Assembly (NCBI GenBank): GCA_040437565.1
Contig: JBDOQK010000005.1
Coordinates: 186,001 to 250,000 of the forward strand
Length of the DNA: 64,000 nt
Direction: 5' to 3'
Origin: Albugo candida
Taxonomy: Eukaryota > Oomycota > Peronosporomycetes > Albuginales
Shown here: in pieces, positions 35,089 to 50,000 of the stretch
Layout: each line of letters opens with the position of its first letter
How positions within the stretch are numbered: position 1 is the stretch's first letter
Made by a program: the position numbers and the translations under genes
The notes under the pieces: model-generated
Told to the model about the DNA's origin: nothing
The model's input: only the letters and a program-made list of their open reading frames with translations
The model's database searches: none

Positions 35089-38000
35089 ATAATCGAACTT
35101 ATGAATTACTTAGCAGCAGCCGTCAAAAGGCCCAGAAATATAGATGCAAAAACGAACATTTCTACGCCACATCATTGGGCACTTACGCAGTATATAGGAT
35201 CTGCTGAATATACCACTATATTCGTCTTTGTGTACAGTCATTTTCCAAGGCCAAAGTCACACAAAAAGTGCACACATCATCAATGCCAGCGCATCGGTAC
35301 GCTCCTCCTCCAGTACCGATGATAGACCGCACCACACATTGCGCCACCGAGATGTGCAAAATGACCAATGCGGCTATCTTGCTGGAACCATCCGTAAAAA
35401 TCTTTTCCAATAAACAGTACGCCAAATAGCCATGCTGGCATGGGCAATATTCCAAATATGTACACCATCGAATGTGGAAACGTTAGGACACTGAATGCAA
35501 TGATTGCATTAACTGCCCCGCTCGCACCCAGATTTAGTATGGGTTTTTTCGACTGACTTTGCTCCCAAACTGCTGCAAATGAAGATAGTACTCCACTTGA
35601 TAGATACAAATACACGAATCGCTTCGGGCCTAATATTTGTGCAACTTGCCTGCCAGAAAAGTACAAGCCGACCATATTGGCAAGCAAATGACTTATCTGC
35701 GCATGACTGAACACGCATGTCAGTAGAGTGTAATATCTTCCACTTTTCAAATGCTCATATGAAGTTGTAAAGTGCGTCAGCATTCGAACTTTTCTCTGAC
35801 GAGTAATCGCTGATACCCACAGACATGTGACCATAGCATTTGTCAAAATCAATGCGTGAATGACTCCATCGGATGTGATGTTCATGCGGCGACCGCTTTT
35901 ACTATTGAACGATCGTCCTTTCGATAGCTGTGCATACCGAGTATTTACACATCGTCGTGGTATTAGATTTGGTGGGTACATTCCTCGATTACATAACCTA
36001 TCGAATGAACGGTACCATGGTCTTGCAGTAAAGCACGATGATGATGAAAAAATTGATCGTCGTACAAGGCAAGAGTTCACAATACTGACGGGTGAACGCC
36101 CACGCAATAAAGGAGCAACATACATGTCAGATCGTGATAAAGAAAGTTGACCGCTGAATGGTGACGTGTTATAACTGTTATGACTTGGGGATTCGACACA
36201 CCTGGCAAATGGTGAAATGAATGAAAGTTAAGTTGAGACGCACTAAAAAGGCTCTCATAATTGTGAGCGAGAGCATAAACGACGCTCCAATTGTTGCGAA
36301 CTGTGTTGAAATGTTTCGTTGTACTAAGTAGCATTGCGTTACAAGTCATTTTTGAGTGAAATGCCCGAGTAGCAATGGAACTTCGAATTTCGAGTTGTAC
36401 CAAAAGCGCATCATCAGTATATAATGGTGACTAAGGAGAAAAACTGTAAAGGATACGCCTTTTCTCACCCAGGGTAAGGAGTGGGAACTTTTTAGTGAAT
36501 TCATGCATCGAGTCATGGCAACTGAATCCGCAAAAGCGATCACAGAGTGTTCTTCATCTTTGCTTATCAGTTGAAATGATCGGCCGCACCTAAATCAAGT
36601 CCGTGAGAAACTAATCAACATGCTTACTCGGGAATCGGGTCAAATTACGAGCGACATCAGAGGGTAAAACTACCAATAGAGTCAACTCGACTTCAGTCGC
36701 TGGTGAGGAGATCAGAACTACGAATCCATTTAGGGAAAAAGCCTGATACCTGGCTCAGAAAGCGTTTGATGATGGAAGTTGCGGTTAGACTACCGCAAAA
36801 GCTTCAAGTCTTGCAGGAGATGAGAAGCCTTTTTCCCAACCTTTTGTGCAACTAGCTGGTCTCAAGCCGGAGATATATAACACAATTTAGCCGAGTCAAA
36901 TCTATTTTTCATTTTCTGAGGTGGGACTGCTTCCTGGAGGTGCGAGGTGGAATCAGGACACTTGCAGACGAAGGAAAGAGCCTGAAACGGACATCAAGAA
37001 GTTGTTTACTCAGTACATTTGTAATTGCCTGAGCAGGTTCCACCCGCACTTTTATTGGAGTTGGCATTTATGAGTCAAGTTACCGTGACCTTCTCGGCTC
37101 CTCAGCAAGAAACACATGTGCAATCTCTTCGAGTCTATAGGCACGATCAGCTACCACAATTCTATCTTCACTTGACTGCACAATCATTTACCTTCGATCA
37201 CCAACGACGTTAACTCCACAACAACAACAAAAAAGCAGCCTCGGTTAGGATTCGGCACGTCAACAATTGCAGAATTAACTATCGCAATCATTGCTATTGA
37301 GACTCCAGTGTTATACCTCAGCCTAAAATATGGATAATGTAAAATAATCACTCCCCTCTCTTGTCATTATCATGCGCCGTCGGGTCAGCAGTGCATGACA
37401 ACTGATCTTCTGCTCGATCTATAAAAAGAATTATTTTCCCTAGCTGGATCTCCTACTCAAGGTATTGCCATGCGGCAATACCGCTTGCGGCATTATTGAC
37501 GGTAGCAGGCCCTGAAGTGAACGGATATGTCTCTGTGGCATCCTTTAAGCCTCTGGTGGTCTGAGTAAATGATATGTAGAAATACAGGAAAGGTGCATTC
37601 CGAGATCCATCTCACATGTCAAATTTACCAGCAAAAGCACTCGTAGCTTTGTCTACGCTACAGAGTCTAGTCTTCTTCTCTTGTGCGATGCAGTCCGAAA
37701 ATGTAACAATCATTGCCAGCGAGATGCGACGAATGTCCTTCACCGCTCAAACTTATAGCTAGTATTTGATAATATATTACCGTCGACTTCAACACAGCGA
37801 TGCATTGCTTTTGCATTGATGAAGGCAAAGTATTGGAGTTGATTTCGGTTTAAGATTGCAAAATGGTACTTTCGAGCTCGTTTATCACGAGCGGACGTAT
37901 GTGGGCGCACATTACACGAAGAAGTACGTGCCTCACATCCAGCGAGGTTTATGTCAAAACTTGGCTGACCGGTGAGGAGAGCGCGTACTTGGCTCCTCGA

Positions 38001-41000
38001 CGATGCCCTACGATTCGACGGGGTGTTAAGATTGGATTCCCGCTGCTTTCGGGCCGTAATTTTTATTGACTTACGGAAGTGATGCACGCAGACGAATGCA
38101 GTCAGTGCTGTCTTGTTTGCCATTTAACATCGCAGGCTGCAACGATCGTGGAACTTGGAGCACACAATACCTTGACGCTGCCGCTTTTGCACACAAATCA
38201 TGCCGGTAGTCTTGCGTGCCATCAGGTCAATCGAAATTGCACATTTTCTAGGCACTTGCTGCGACCCACGCTCAATCGTCACCTCATGCGACCCGCTTCT
38301 TTATGTGTGCGGAAGGGCGACCACGGGCTTGATACTGGAGATCTGATATTTTCATAGCAGCGAGCGATCTTAGCGACACATTGAACTCATTAGCGAGCTC
38401 AAACGGGAATTCGATACACCATGAAACAGGTGACATTGAGCGGCGTGGCGTCATCCTTGTCTTCCAAAACGCTTTGCGGGTTATATCAATAAAAGACGCG
38501 GATAGACTTTTCAGCTTGTTCAAATAGACCACTCAGAAAGCCACAATCATCGCCTGCTCTCAAGGAAGAGAATGGTACATGCCGGCATGCTGTAATAGCC
38601 ACATGATATACAGTCAATAAGATATGGACACGGTGATGCTCAAATGCCAAAATAGATAACAATATAAAGAACGCTTTCATGATGGGACGATACTCAATTG
38701 GAAGCGCTAGCTCGCCCTTCCAAATGTGCTCTATATAACAACGGAATGGAAGTCGCGCCGATATTTTTGGCCACCACTGCGCGAAAAGTACATCGAACTT
38801 AGGAGCCTTGATTGGTTGGTAAATGCTTCGACTTTTTAGATCACAGCGGCTTCATAGATACCAATCTGACGCTTCGACGCGATTATTTAATGGACGTCAG
38901 ACCAAACTGATTAGCTATTTGACCGAAAATGCAGCCAACAAACATAAACGCTCGTTCAAACGGCCAGCAGAGCGACACTCTATTATTCGACGATGGACAC
39001 ATGATGTGCACGGTTCAATGCCAATGCAAAGTGAAAAAATGTCTCTGCTCAAGGAACTGGAAGAGTGCCGAACCAGTGGGAATTGGCGTCGTGCACTCAA
39101 ATTGCTAGATACTTGTGAAACGCGAAAAATTCCTTTGGATCAGAACATGTACGAGATTGTTATAGAGACATGTGCACGCATGGGCAGCGGACGTATTGTA
39201 CCTGGAATTCTAAGTAATATGAATGTGGATACTGTGACTCCAACACAGCGTACTGTGGATTGTGTTGTTCAATTATATCTTGCAGACCGTGCCCCACAAT
39301 GTGTTGTCGCCTACATTCTCGATATACTGAATATGGATGGGGTTTCTATAAGTGAGGCGGCTTACAGCGCGACGATGGAAACCTGTGGGACATTACGAGA
39401 TGCAAAATCTGCTAAATTGATTTTTGAAGCGATAGAAGCAAGTGGTGACTCCATAATCGAACTGAAACCATCACATTATGCGATGGCGATGCGCTCTTGC
39501 GGTATGGGAGGCCGCTCTGACTATTGTGTGCAGGTGTATCACGCCCTTGAAAAAAAAGTTGGTATTGTCAGAGATGGTGAAGTCATGACGCAGCTTATTC
39601 GAGCTCACGTAGTTAATAAAGCCTTACCACAAGCACTCGAAGTATTTTACGCCGTCAACGAGCGAAATATTACGCTGAATGAATCCATCTACACCGCTAC
39701 TATCGATGCTCTGGTTTCTGAGGAAAAGTATTGGCATGCAAGCAAACTGTACAGCCAGATGATAGCCAAAGATCTTGTTCCTACTCTTTTTTGCGATGGC
39801 CGGATGATGATTGCTTTTTTGCGTATGCAAAAGCGCGAGCATGCAGTCAAGTGCTGGGAAAACATCAAATCGTATGACATATATGAAGGAGGCAGCGCTG
39901 GATCGACTCGAATGAGGCTGACAAAGCTTATTCAGTCACTAGCCTCCATAGGTGATAATGATTTGCTGATTCAAGTATTCGAACATCTGATGGAGCATTC
40001 TCAAAACGGAACTGTTTATCCTCAGGCTTATGCTTCCGCTATTCGAGCACTTGGCCGTCTCGGAGAGACTCAAAAAGCTATGGATCTCTTCGAAAGTTTT
40101 GTAGATTCTCGCTCACAACGGCAGCGACAAAGTGGGCAAAAAAATGCTGCTACAAAATCCGAAAAGTCAGTAAGTCAACTTCCTCGTTCACCGTCCATTT
40201 ATCTTGCTGTTTTCAATGCTTTGTCTCGTGACACTCAACGAGACCCGTCTCTGAATTCTCGCGATGCACAACGTGTATGGGATTTGATGATCCAGCACGT
40301 TCCGGTCATATTATCTCCTGCGTATGCTAGTATTGCGGGTGTTTTTGCGAGCAGTGGAGACATGGAAACGCTTCAACGAACACTTGATCACGCTATCAGT
40401 CAATTTGTTTCCGATTCAAATAATAAAGCGAATCCGGACTATAACAATGACAGTATCGTACCACCTACGCACCTGGATGCCAACAGGGGCTCATTCGACG
40501 CTGGTTCAAGTGTAGAAAGTCAAGAAGAAATGCTATTGACTGGAGTGGTCAGCGGTTTCTCAAAAGCTCGTGAAGATAGAACGAAAGAGATTTCGGAATG
40601 TTTAGACTCAATGCGTAGTCGAGGACTTCGTCTGAATGATTCGATTATTCGTGCAGCTACCGACGCGTTTGCGAACTACAACAAATGGGAAGATATGAAA
40701 GGTCTCGCTGGAACAGTCGATCACAACGCGCTGAAGGACGCAGATTCGTGCTTTGGATACGTGATCTCGAAACTTTTGTCTGCCAAAGCTTGGGACTGCA
40801 GCATTGCTTGGATGATGGAAGCACATAGGCAAAATATACAGCCTCTTCTTCGCGGTAAATACTTCGAAGCGTTGGACTGGTTAGTAGAGAATGAATCATC
40901 AGAGTGGGAAATCGCACAGACATTGGGAGACGCACTCCTGAGTAGTTCAATTGTGAGTAAAGAGCTTTTGGATGGCATATCGAATGCAATGCGGGTCTTT

Positions 41001-44000
41001 TTGAATGCACAGCGTCTCGATCGCGTATTGAGCATGTATGATCGCACAAAGAAGGTCGCCGAAGAAGTTGGCCTTCCACCAACGCTTGCGATGTACACAG
41101 CCAAAATTCAAGTGCACATGCGCCTTCACAAAGTAGCATTGGCGAATACACCAAGAAAGCTTCCGTCTAGCAGAAATAAAATGTCACATATACATGAAGC
41201 GGAGATTGCATGTACGAAAATGCTGCAAGTGTATGGCAAACGTATCGACGAATTGACGAGTGAAGCCCTATGTTTGGCGATAAGTCTGAAAGCATTTTTG
41301 AAGGACGATGAAGATGTAGTTGCTTTGTATGAGCTCATGCAAACGCATGGCATTGAAGTCAATTCTTATGCTTTGAAAGCCGCAATTGTAGCTTATTCAC
41401 GGAAAGAAATGTTTGGCGAAATTTTGGCAATTCGTGATCAGCTTGTCGCAAATGCATCAAATACTGATTTTCATGTTGAGCCCGAGATTATCCGCTCTAT
41501 ATTATTCTCCTTAGCAGTAGGAGATTTAGAAGAAGAAATGCAAGCCACAAAAGACCAGTTTGCTGCCGTGAGTGCCTGCACAACCGATGATGTCGTCAAT
41601 GTATACTTGAAAACCTCCCAGTTTGAGCAATGCGTCAAATTCATTGATGGCAGCGCTGACAAAGATTTAGTTCGTAGAGTACTTCAACGTATATGCAATG
41701 CAGATAGTGGCGATGAGACTGCATCCTTGGCAACTGTACTTGTATACAAAATCGCAGCATTGCATGGGATTGAAGCCATACAACCACCAACACTTATCAC
41801 TCAGGTTGCCCATCTTCTGATGAAAAATAATCGGCTCGACGAAGCAATGAAGTTGCTACAGATATATCGTCCAAATCTTTCTTCGAGCGATTCCTTGAAT
41901 GAGCAAACATCCCAACGGTGGCAGTATTATCAAAAACAGAGTCCTACTTTTCAAAGAAATGTGATGGAAATGTTATTGCGCATATATGGTGAGCGCAGGG
42001 AGCTAGGGGCCATGCAGGATCTATTCAATCAGATGTATGCCTTCCCATTAACCATTTCACATTATGAGCGAGCCATGCAGTATNNNNNNNNNNNNNNNNN
42101 NNNNNNNNNNNNNNNNNNNNNNNNNNNNNNNNNNNNNNNNNNNNNNNNNNNNNNNNNNNNNNNNNNNNNNNNNNNNNNNNNNNCAACTGTACTTGTATAC
42201 AAATTCGCAGCATTGCATGGGATTGAAGCCATACAACCACCAACACTTATCACTCAGGTTGCCCATCTTCTGATGAAAAATAATCGGCTCGACGAAGCAA
42301 TGAAGTTGCTACAGATTTATCGTCCAAACCTTTCCTCGAGCGATTCCTTGAATGAACAAACATCTCAACGGTGGCAGTATTATCAAAAACAGAGTCCCAC
42401 TTTTCAAAGGAATGTGATGGAAATGTTATTGCGCATATATGGTGAGCGCAGGGAGCTAGGGGCCATGCAAGATCTATTCAATCAGATGTATGCCTTCCCA
42501 TTAACCATTTCACATTATGAGCGAGCCATGCAGTATTGTTGGAATCAATCCGGCGAATGCAGAGAAAAGGCACTCGTCCAATGCCTGCAGCTATTCAGAA
42601 CACTTCGAAAGCATTTTATCCAACCCAACGGGAAAGTTTACACGATCGCGTTGCAAAGCTGTCAGCAACTCGGCATATTGAATGAAGGGGGTCGGGTGAT
42701 CATCAATGATGTACTTGCACAAGGTTTCACTAATCTGGTTCAGGATTACTTACTGCTTCTTGTTCGGGAAATGAAGAAACTGTCGCCACCTCCTTCCGGT
42801 CGTGGTCGAGGCGTTGGCATCGAATCATCTAATGTTGTAGGAGATGTCACCAAAGTGATTCGTCTAGTGCAATACTGTCACAACGAGGGTATTACAATAA
42901 CACCAGCAATGGCAGAGGCACTCAGAAGCTTACAGCCGTATCTTTTGGGGAAATCATCGCTTGAGCTCGAAAAGTGGCTGAATGGCCGAGGGTTTCTCAA
43001 TGAGGAAATGTTATAGGTCAAGGTAAAATTCATAGAAGTCTGATTAGAAACCACAACAATGCCATGACTCCTATGAATTTAGACTGCTGTCAACCTGCCC
43101 ATTTGACATGCACGCTTATCCACTTCCTGCAATAGAGGGATCTTGATAAGCTACTCCAAGGGACCAGCTCAACTGACGCGTGCTTTCCCCGACTTTATGA
43201 TGCGAGAGAAATCGCGTCATTTAAATTCAACTGCAACAGTATCCAGAATTTTGGGCGAATGCAGAAACGCATCAATCTCTAGACAGATTGAATCCGATTC
43301 TGCCGTTATTCTTATTAGCGATCCTGCCGGCATTTTCACGCACTCGGAAGCCTGATGACTCATTGAATGCTAGTTTGTTTAGTAAACAAATCGATTTTGC
43401 TACAGGCATAGGAATAGATCCAAGATTCGCCTCTTTATTTTCTCTCAACTNNNNNNNNNNNNNNNNNNNNNNNNNNNNNNNNNNNNNNNNNNNNNNNNNN
43501 NNNNNNNNNNNNNNNNNNNNNNNNNNNNNNNNNNNNNNNNNNNNNNNNNNTTTGGGCGAATGCAGAAACGCATCAATCTCTAGACAGATTGAATCCGATT
43601 CTGCCGTTATTCTTATTAGCGATCCTGCCGGCATTTTCACGCACTCGGAAGCCTGATGACTCATTGAATGCTAGTTTGTTTAGTGAACAAATCGATTTTG
43701 CTACAGGCATAGGAATAGATCCAAGATTCGCCTCTTTATTTTCTCTCAACTGATCTCAGCTGATGACTACTTTTTTTGCGTCAAACGTTATACTGTTAAA
43801 GAAGGCGAAAGCTCGCATTAAGATGGAAAGAATGCTTTAAGGCGCGGCCGGTATCCAATCACCTTCCCATTGGTCAGGCGCCTTGATAAATTCTCACTAT
43901 ATAACGGGGCTTGATTTCATTACACTCGTGCAGGAACGACAGGATGCTTTCATCACCAAAGGCATCGCTTGATCGCAAGCTGAAGTACCGCAAATGGGCT

Positions 44001-47000
44001 GCGTTCTTACGAATTCATTGGGAAGAAGCTCTTGCGTATCTTATTTTCGTTATCATTTTGCTAGCCGTTTTCTCTCCGAAATGTGACACGCGCAGGCACA
44101 TGACGGACTTGTTGCTGAGGGCAGTGACTATATTGGAAAGAAATGGAATACAGTATTGGCTCGACAAGGGAACACTTTTAGGCATATATCGCGACAAAGG
44201 ACTGATTCCATGGGAATACGATGTGGATCTTGGTGTGATGAATGAGACTTGCAATGCAATATCGAAACTCAAGTCAGAGTTTCTTACCAGCGATTTGATT
44301 GCGTATGATCGTAGTGACCATATTGCCCACAAAGTAAAGCTCACCTATGACACAGAACGAAAGCAATTTTATTGGTCTGATTCGAAAATACATGATCCCT
44401 GCATACGAATATACGACTCGAAAGATACTTCTGCTTGGATTGACATTTATTGGTATATCGAGAAACTCCCGCTCGATGTTAAAGCACTCGATGGTCGTAT
44501 TTTGATTCCACCCAATTACGACGGAAGAGATAGTTTGTTGTGTACTTCCGAAGGTCTCAAGGAGTACACAGATGCTATGTGCTGCGGAGGATGTGTACCG
44601 AGACCGACAGTATTCCCAATAAAAGATCACCGTGTTAAGTTGGAAAGGAATATATATTCTTTACCCGTGCCCAACTCAATGTCTGACATGCTTCGCATCC
44701 AGTACGGTGAAGCAAGTTTGACAGAGCGGCAGATAAAGGTAGTATGATTTATATGAATTGGGAAACATTTAGACTCACCTCCACACTTGTCTCAATAGGG
44801 TTGGAAGCGCGTAGTTTGTGGGTATTGGGAATCACAGCTTCTATATGTTGTTCAGCTTATACTCTTTTTGAGTATTTTGATGTTTGGTCGCGTGATACTT
44901 CACCGCAAGCTGCCGCGATCATCGAAATACCGCAAGCGATGGCGTTACTATCTTTGGGGGACTATCTCTTTTCTGGTCATCTTGCTAATGGTGGTGTTGC
45001 ATGGACTCGTATAATTCTGCTCTTCATTCCGATGTAATCATAATGCTTTGTACCGCTCTATCTGGTTCGTACGCGTACATTCATTCCGCATGATTCCCGT
45101 CTAGCGGTAGTCATGTTATGAGTGACAGGATCACTTGCCAGGATGAGTTCTGTAGCAGATACTTTAGCTCTAATTCTCACTGTAAGTGGGATGCTAAATA
45201 AATTGATTGTAGTAAAAGACCAACGAGCACAGAAACTTAATTTCCTTGTACAAATTAGAAAATTTAAGAGGAATTTTGATGTCTCTTTTGAAAACTGAAC
45301 TCAACAGCTAATTCTGTGATTATATATTTCGAGTGCGTAAGATTCAAATATCGCTGAGNNNNNNNNNNNNNNNNNNNNNNNNNNNNNNNNNNNNNNNNNN
45401 NNNNNNNNNNNNNNNNNNNNNNNNNNNNNNNNNNNNNNNNNNNNNNNNNNNNNNNNNNTCACTTGCCAGGATGAGTTCTGTAGCAGATACTTTAGCTCTA
45501 ATTCTCACTGTAAGTGGGATGCTAAATAAATTGATTGTAGTAAAAGACCAACGAGCACAGAAACTTAATTTCCTTGTACAAATTAGAAAATTTAAGAGGA
45601 ATTTTGATGTCTCTTTTGAAAACTGAACTCAACAGCTAATTCTGTGATTATATATTTCGAGTGCGTAAGATTCAAATATCGCTGAGACCCACGTGTTACC
45701 GTCTCGATGCTATCTTTTCTCGCTGTGCAAAGATCCCGTCACGCGTGACATAACGGAGAGTCTCTCGTGTGCCAGTGCGATAGAGAACATCACTTGCAAT
45801 ATTGGGCGACTTTGACGAGCACTAGAATTCAGTGCGGCCAAAGAGAGAATAGACATCGCTCGAGCAACAAATTGTTACAGTAATCGATTCATAATATTGA
45901 AATATTTCGCATGCTTCACAAAGCTCACCATGCAAGCCCTTATGCGAGAGAGTCAGCATATGTTTCCACGACGCTACTAGCGCGGCCATGTCATTACGAC
46001 TTTTCAGCTGTATGAATGAATAAAGTGAGACAACTTTGGTAGCTAGGTACTAGCTTTGTTCTTGACTTGTGATGCATCAATAAACAATACGTTCGGATGT
46101 CGAATGCTTTCCTGCCAAGCAAAGATACACTCATAATACTACTAACCAGTTCATAAGCCGTGTAAAATAATTTCTAGGAATAATCGTAGAATTAAAATCA
46201 ACATACCACTCTCAATTCCATCATTGGTATGGTGTTCGTCCGGTATGATCAGTCGTGTACCCGTAGTTTTGCACCGGACGGTCGGATTGTCAGATATCTA
46301 CTTTAAAATAACATTGGTGAGCACTTATTAAANNNNNNNNNNNNNNNNNNNNNNNNNNNNNNNNNNNNNNNNNNNNNNNNNNNNNNNNNNNNNNNNNNNN
46401 NNNNNNNNNNNNNNNNNNNNNNNNNNNNNNNNAATAGACATCGCTCGAGCAACAAATTGTTACAGTAATCGATTCATAATATTGAAATATTTCGCATGAT
46501 TCACAAAGCTCACCATACAAGCCCTTATGCGAGAGAGTCAGCATATGTTTCCAAGACGCTACTAACGCGGCCATGTCGTTACGACTTTTCAGCTGTATGA
46601 ATGAACAAAGTGAGACAACTTTGGTAGCTAGCTACTAGCTTTGTTCTTGACTTGTGATGCATCAATAAATAATGCGTTCGGATGTCGAATGCTTTCCTGC
46701 CAAGCAAACATACACTCATAATACTACTAACCAGTTCATAAGCCGTGTAAAATAATATTAGGATTCATTGTAGAATTAAAATCAACATACCACTCTCAAT
46801 TCCATCATTGATATCGTGTTCGTCCGGTATGATCAGTCGTGTACCCGAAGTTTTGCACCGGACGGTCGGATTGTCAGATATCTACTTTAAAATAACATTG
46901 GTGAGTACTAATTCAAGCTGCGAATAATGGCGACAACAGTCAATGCTCAATTGCAGAGCATGGGACTTGTCAACATGTGGGGGTTTTCACCGTCGTTCGA

Positions 47001-50000
47001 CCCTCTCCAACTTCGAAAAGGGAAAAGTAATCCAACTGGCAGAGCGGCCGAAGCCAGCTGTATCAATATATTGCTTGTTGGACCCAGTGATATCCGCCAT
47101 GTACTTCATACGATCGCAAACAAACGGCATACCGCTCCGAACCGACCAGTGAACATTTATTTGTACGAAAAGTCGATTGAGGTGCTTGCAAGGCAGCTAC
47201 TACTTCTACAAGTCTTTTTTGATTCTGAGCTTCCATTTCGGCAACGCTGCAATGCTTTTTTCGAGATATTTGGAAATGCTTTCATTCAGGTAGTTCAGCT
47301 TCAAGGCGAATTGATCAAAAATGGTTTTATTGAGTTTTCTTAGAGTCGGACAGCGGATTATATCGATCAGAAAACGAATGCGCTTCTTGATTTATTGTAT
47401 CACGGGCGCACTTTTCTTAAAGAGCATATTGACTTGAGTCATTTGAGATCACGGTCACTCGACGACCTTGACGCAACATTTCAAAGCTGGAAGCAGAGTG
47501 TCTCTTTCGACGGTAAGGATTTACCCAAGTCCGAGCGCTCCAGGTAAATTATCACTCTAATGTAGTGGCTACTCTACGGGACCATCGATTACGGCATTAC
47601 TATCAACTTCGCTATGACTACCGTGATAACCTGATTGATTGGGATTACACAGTGAGTGTTCCAGCGTTCCATCCGTCTTGATCTACTCGATTCAATGTTG
47701 TGTCGTAGATGACATTGAAGAATATAGAGCATGCCAGCGTTATACACAGCAGCCAATATCGTACTTGGCGGAACACGGGGATAGCGTTCGAGTTTGGTGA
47801 TCAAAAGTATACATCACCGAATCGAACTCTGGCTGCCTACACCGAGGTTTTTGGCTATCGGTGGCATAACAAGATAATAGATTGTCATCACATTTCGCTA
47901 GGCGAAACATCGGAATCATGGTTCTGTCCTTTGCCGAGGACTCTGGACAGACATAATCGTAGGTCCATACATTTCTTTCGGAGTGGACACTAGCGAAGAA
48001 GAGGACCGAAGTGCCGAAGTGCTGTTTGAAATACATAACAAAGGAACCGGAATGGAGCAAAACCGACACGTACGTAGCAAGCTGACTGTGTTTGCTGACT
48101 AGGCTCGGTCTGATTACGTCTGATTCTGAAGAACACCACGGAAGTATGTATTTACAATCTCTTGACACTTTTACATTCAATTGAAATGGGAATGACCTAC
48201 GAGATGACATCGGTACGGTGAAAGTCGCGATGCAATAAGTTGTTGAGAGCTTAGTAGCTTCTTTATCAGAAACATGACATATATAGCGGGATTGGACGCG
48301 GTGTTGCTGAATATACCGATGGCGACGACCAGTGTGCATCACCAAGTGCCACGCAGTAAGAACTAACAAGTCTCATTTGCACCCACTTCATAGTGTGCAT
48401 TGCTCATAGGAAGGAATATAACGAGGTTACCACGTGGCCAAGCGAAAAGTCAAAGGCATTACACGGAATCAAGGTGCGGTCGGAGAGCTCCTTGTGTCAC
48501 TTTGGCTAAGTACTTGTTCAACACTCCGATAGATCATTCCACTTACAGGGCCTGTGGATAAGATCTTCTCACAGAAACGCTACCAGAAGGCCTTTTCAAG
48601 CGCATACTTATCGTCTCATTTCTGCGGCTTGATACAACCCAATTCCGAAAGTAGCATCACGCAGCTTTTGCGGGACAATGCCACACTGAGTATCGAAAAT
48701 TCAACGTATGTGTATGCGTCAATCCATGACGTCCCAGAAGTAACCCATCTCGTTTATTTGGTAAAAGGTTTTTGCTGGCATTGAAAGAAGAACAGCGACT
48801 TTTGTATATGAAAAAGGTCATTGATATGTGTAAGGAATCGGGGTTACAATCACAGCAATTTCCGAGTGGGAAAGATCCGAAAGCAAGCGACCTCTACAGT
48901 CTGAGTAACGCCGTTCTTCATTTTAAATTCGGCGTTGGTAGCGACGCCAAGTCTTGACTGTACCTCTATGTTACGATAGTAAAGGTAGTATCGAAAAGAG
49001 AGTCGGCATGATTCGTAGAATCGTCATGCCGTAGTAAATAAATAACACAAATACTCTAAATTTGTTATTGTTTGCATTTCTACCAAATTATACGCGTCAA
49101 GGCATTCCGAGAACGTTCTGATGATGCGTTTATTCCGCAAAGGGCCAACTCAGTCTTCATCGAGTAAAACGAAGGCAGGACCTACCTGGAAGAAAAAATT
49201 AAAGGATTTTATGATGGAATATGGCCGCGTAGGATTTTGCACGCACATTGTCTTGTCTGTGACGATTTTTACCGTCATATTTATGCTAATTTCAGTCGGG
49301 ATAAATGTACAGAGTCTTTTAATCAAATTGGGTATGCACGATGAAAAAGAAGCGGTTCGCGAAGCCAGCTGGTTCGGCACATTTATCATTGCTTATGCAA
49401 TTTACAAGTTGATTGCACCGCTGCGTTGGCCATTAACAGTTTTTCTTGCTCCAGTCATTTTACGGGCACTGAGAAGGAAAGGCTACATGCTTCCAGATCG
49501 CCGTGCATCGGAAGAATTTCTGAGCGAGGAGCAGACGTGTGTGATGGCAGGCTAGATATACCTTTTAATTAGTAGAAGTGATATAACTTCGAAATTTGCG
49601 AGATGCATTACCTTGTACCACATTAAAGCCGATCACGCGTAGCTTATATAATATAAGTTGAGTGTCGTACAAAGCCGACAATGAAGAAGAAGGTGAGCCA
49701 ATTCGATTGATAAATCGCATGAGAAGAATGCTGTTGTCACTATATTCGCGTCAGGTTTTGTTGATGNNNNNNNNNNNNNNNNNNNNNNNNNNNNNNNNNN
49801 NNNNNNNNNNNNNNNNNNNNNNNNNNNNNNNNNNNNNNNNNNNNNNNNNNNNNNNNNNNNNNNNNNATTCGATTGATAAATCGCATGAGAAGAATGCTGT
49901 TGTCACTATATTCGCGTCAGGTTTTGTTGATGGGGAAATCTGGCTCCGGAAAGACATCTATGCGCTCGATTATTTTCGCTAATTACTTGGGTTCGTACGA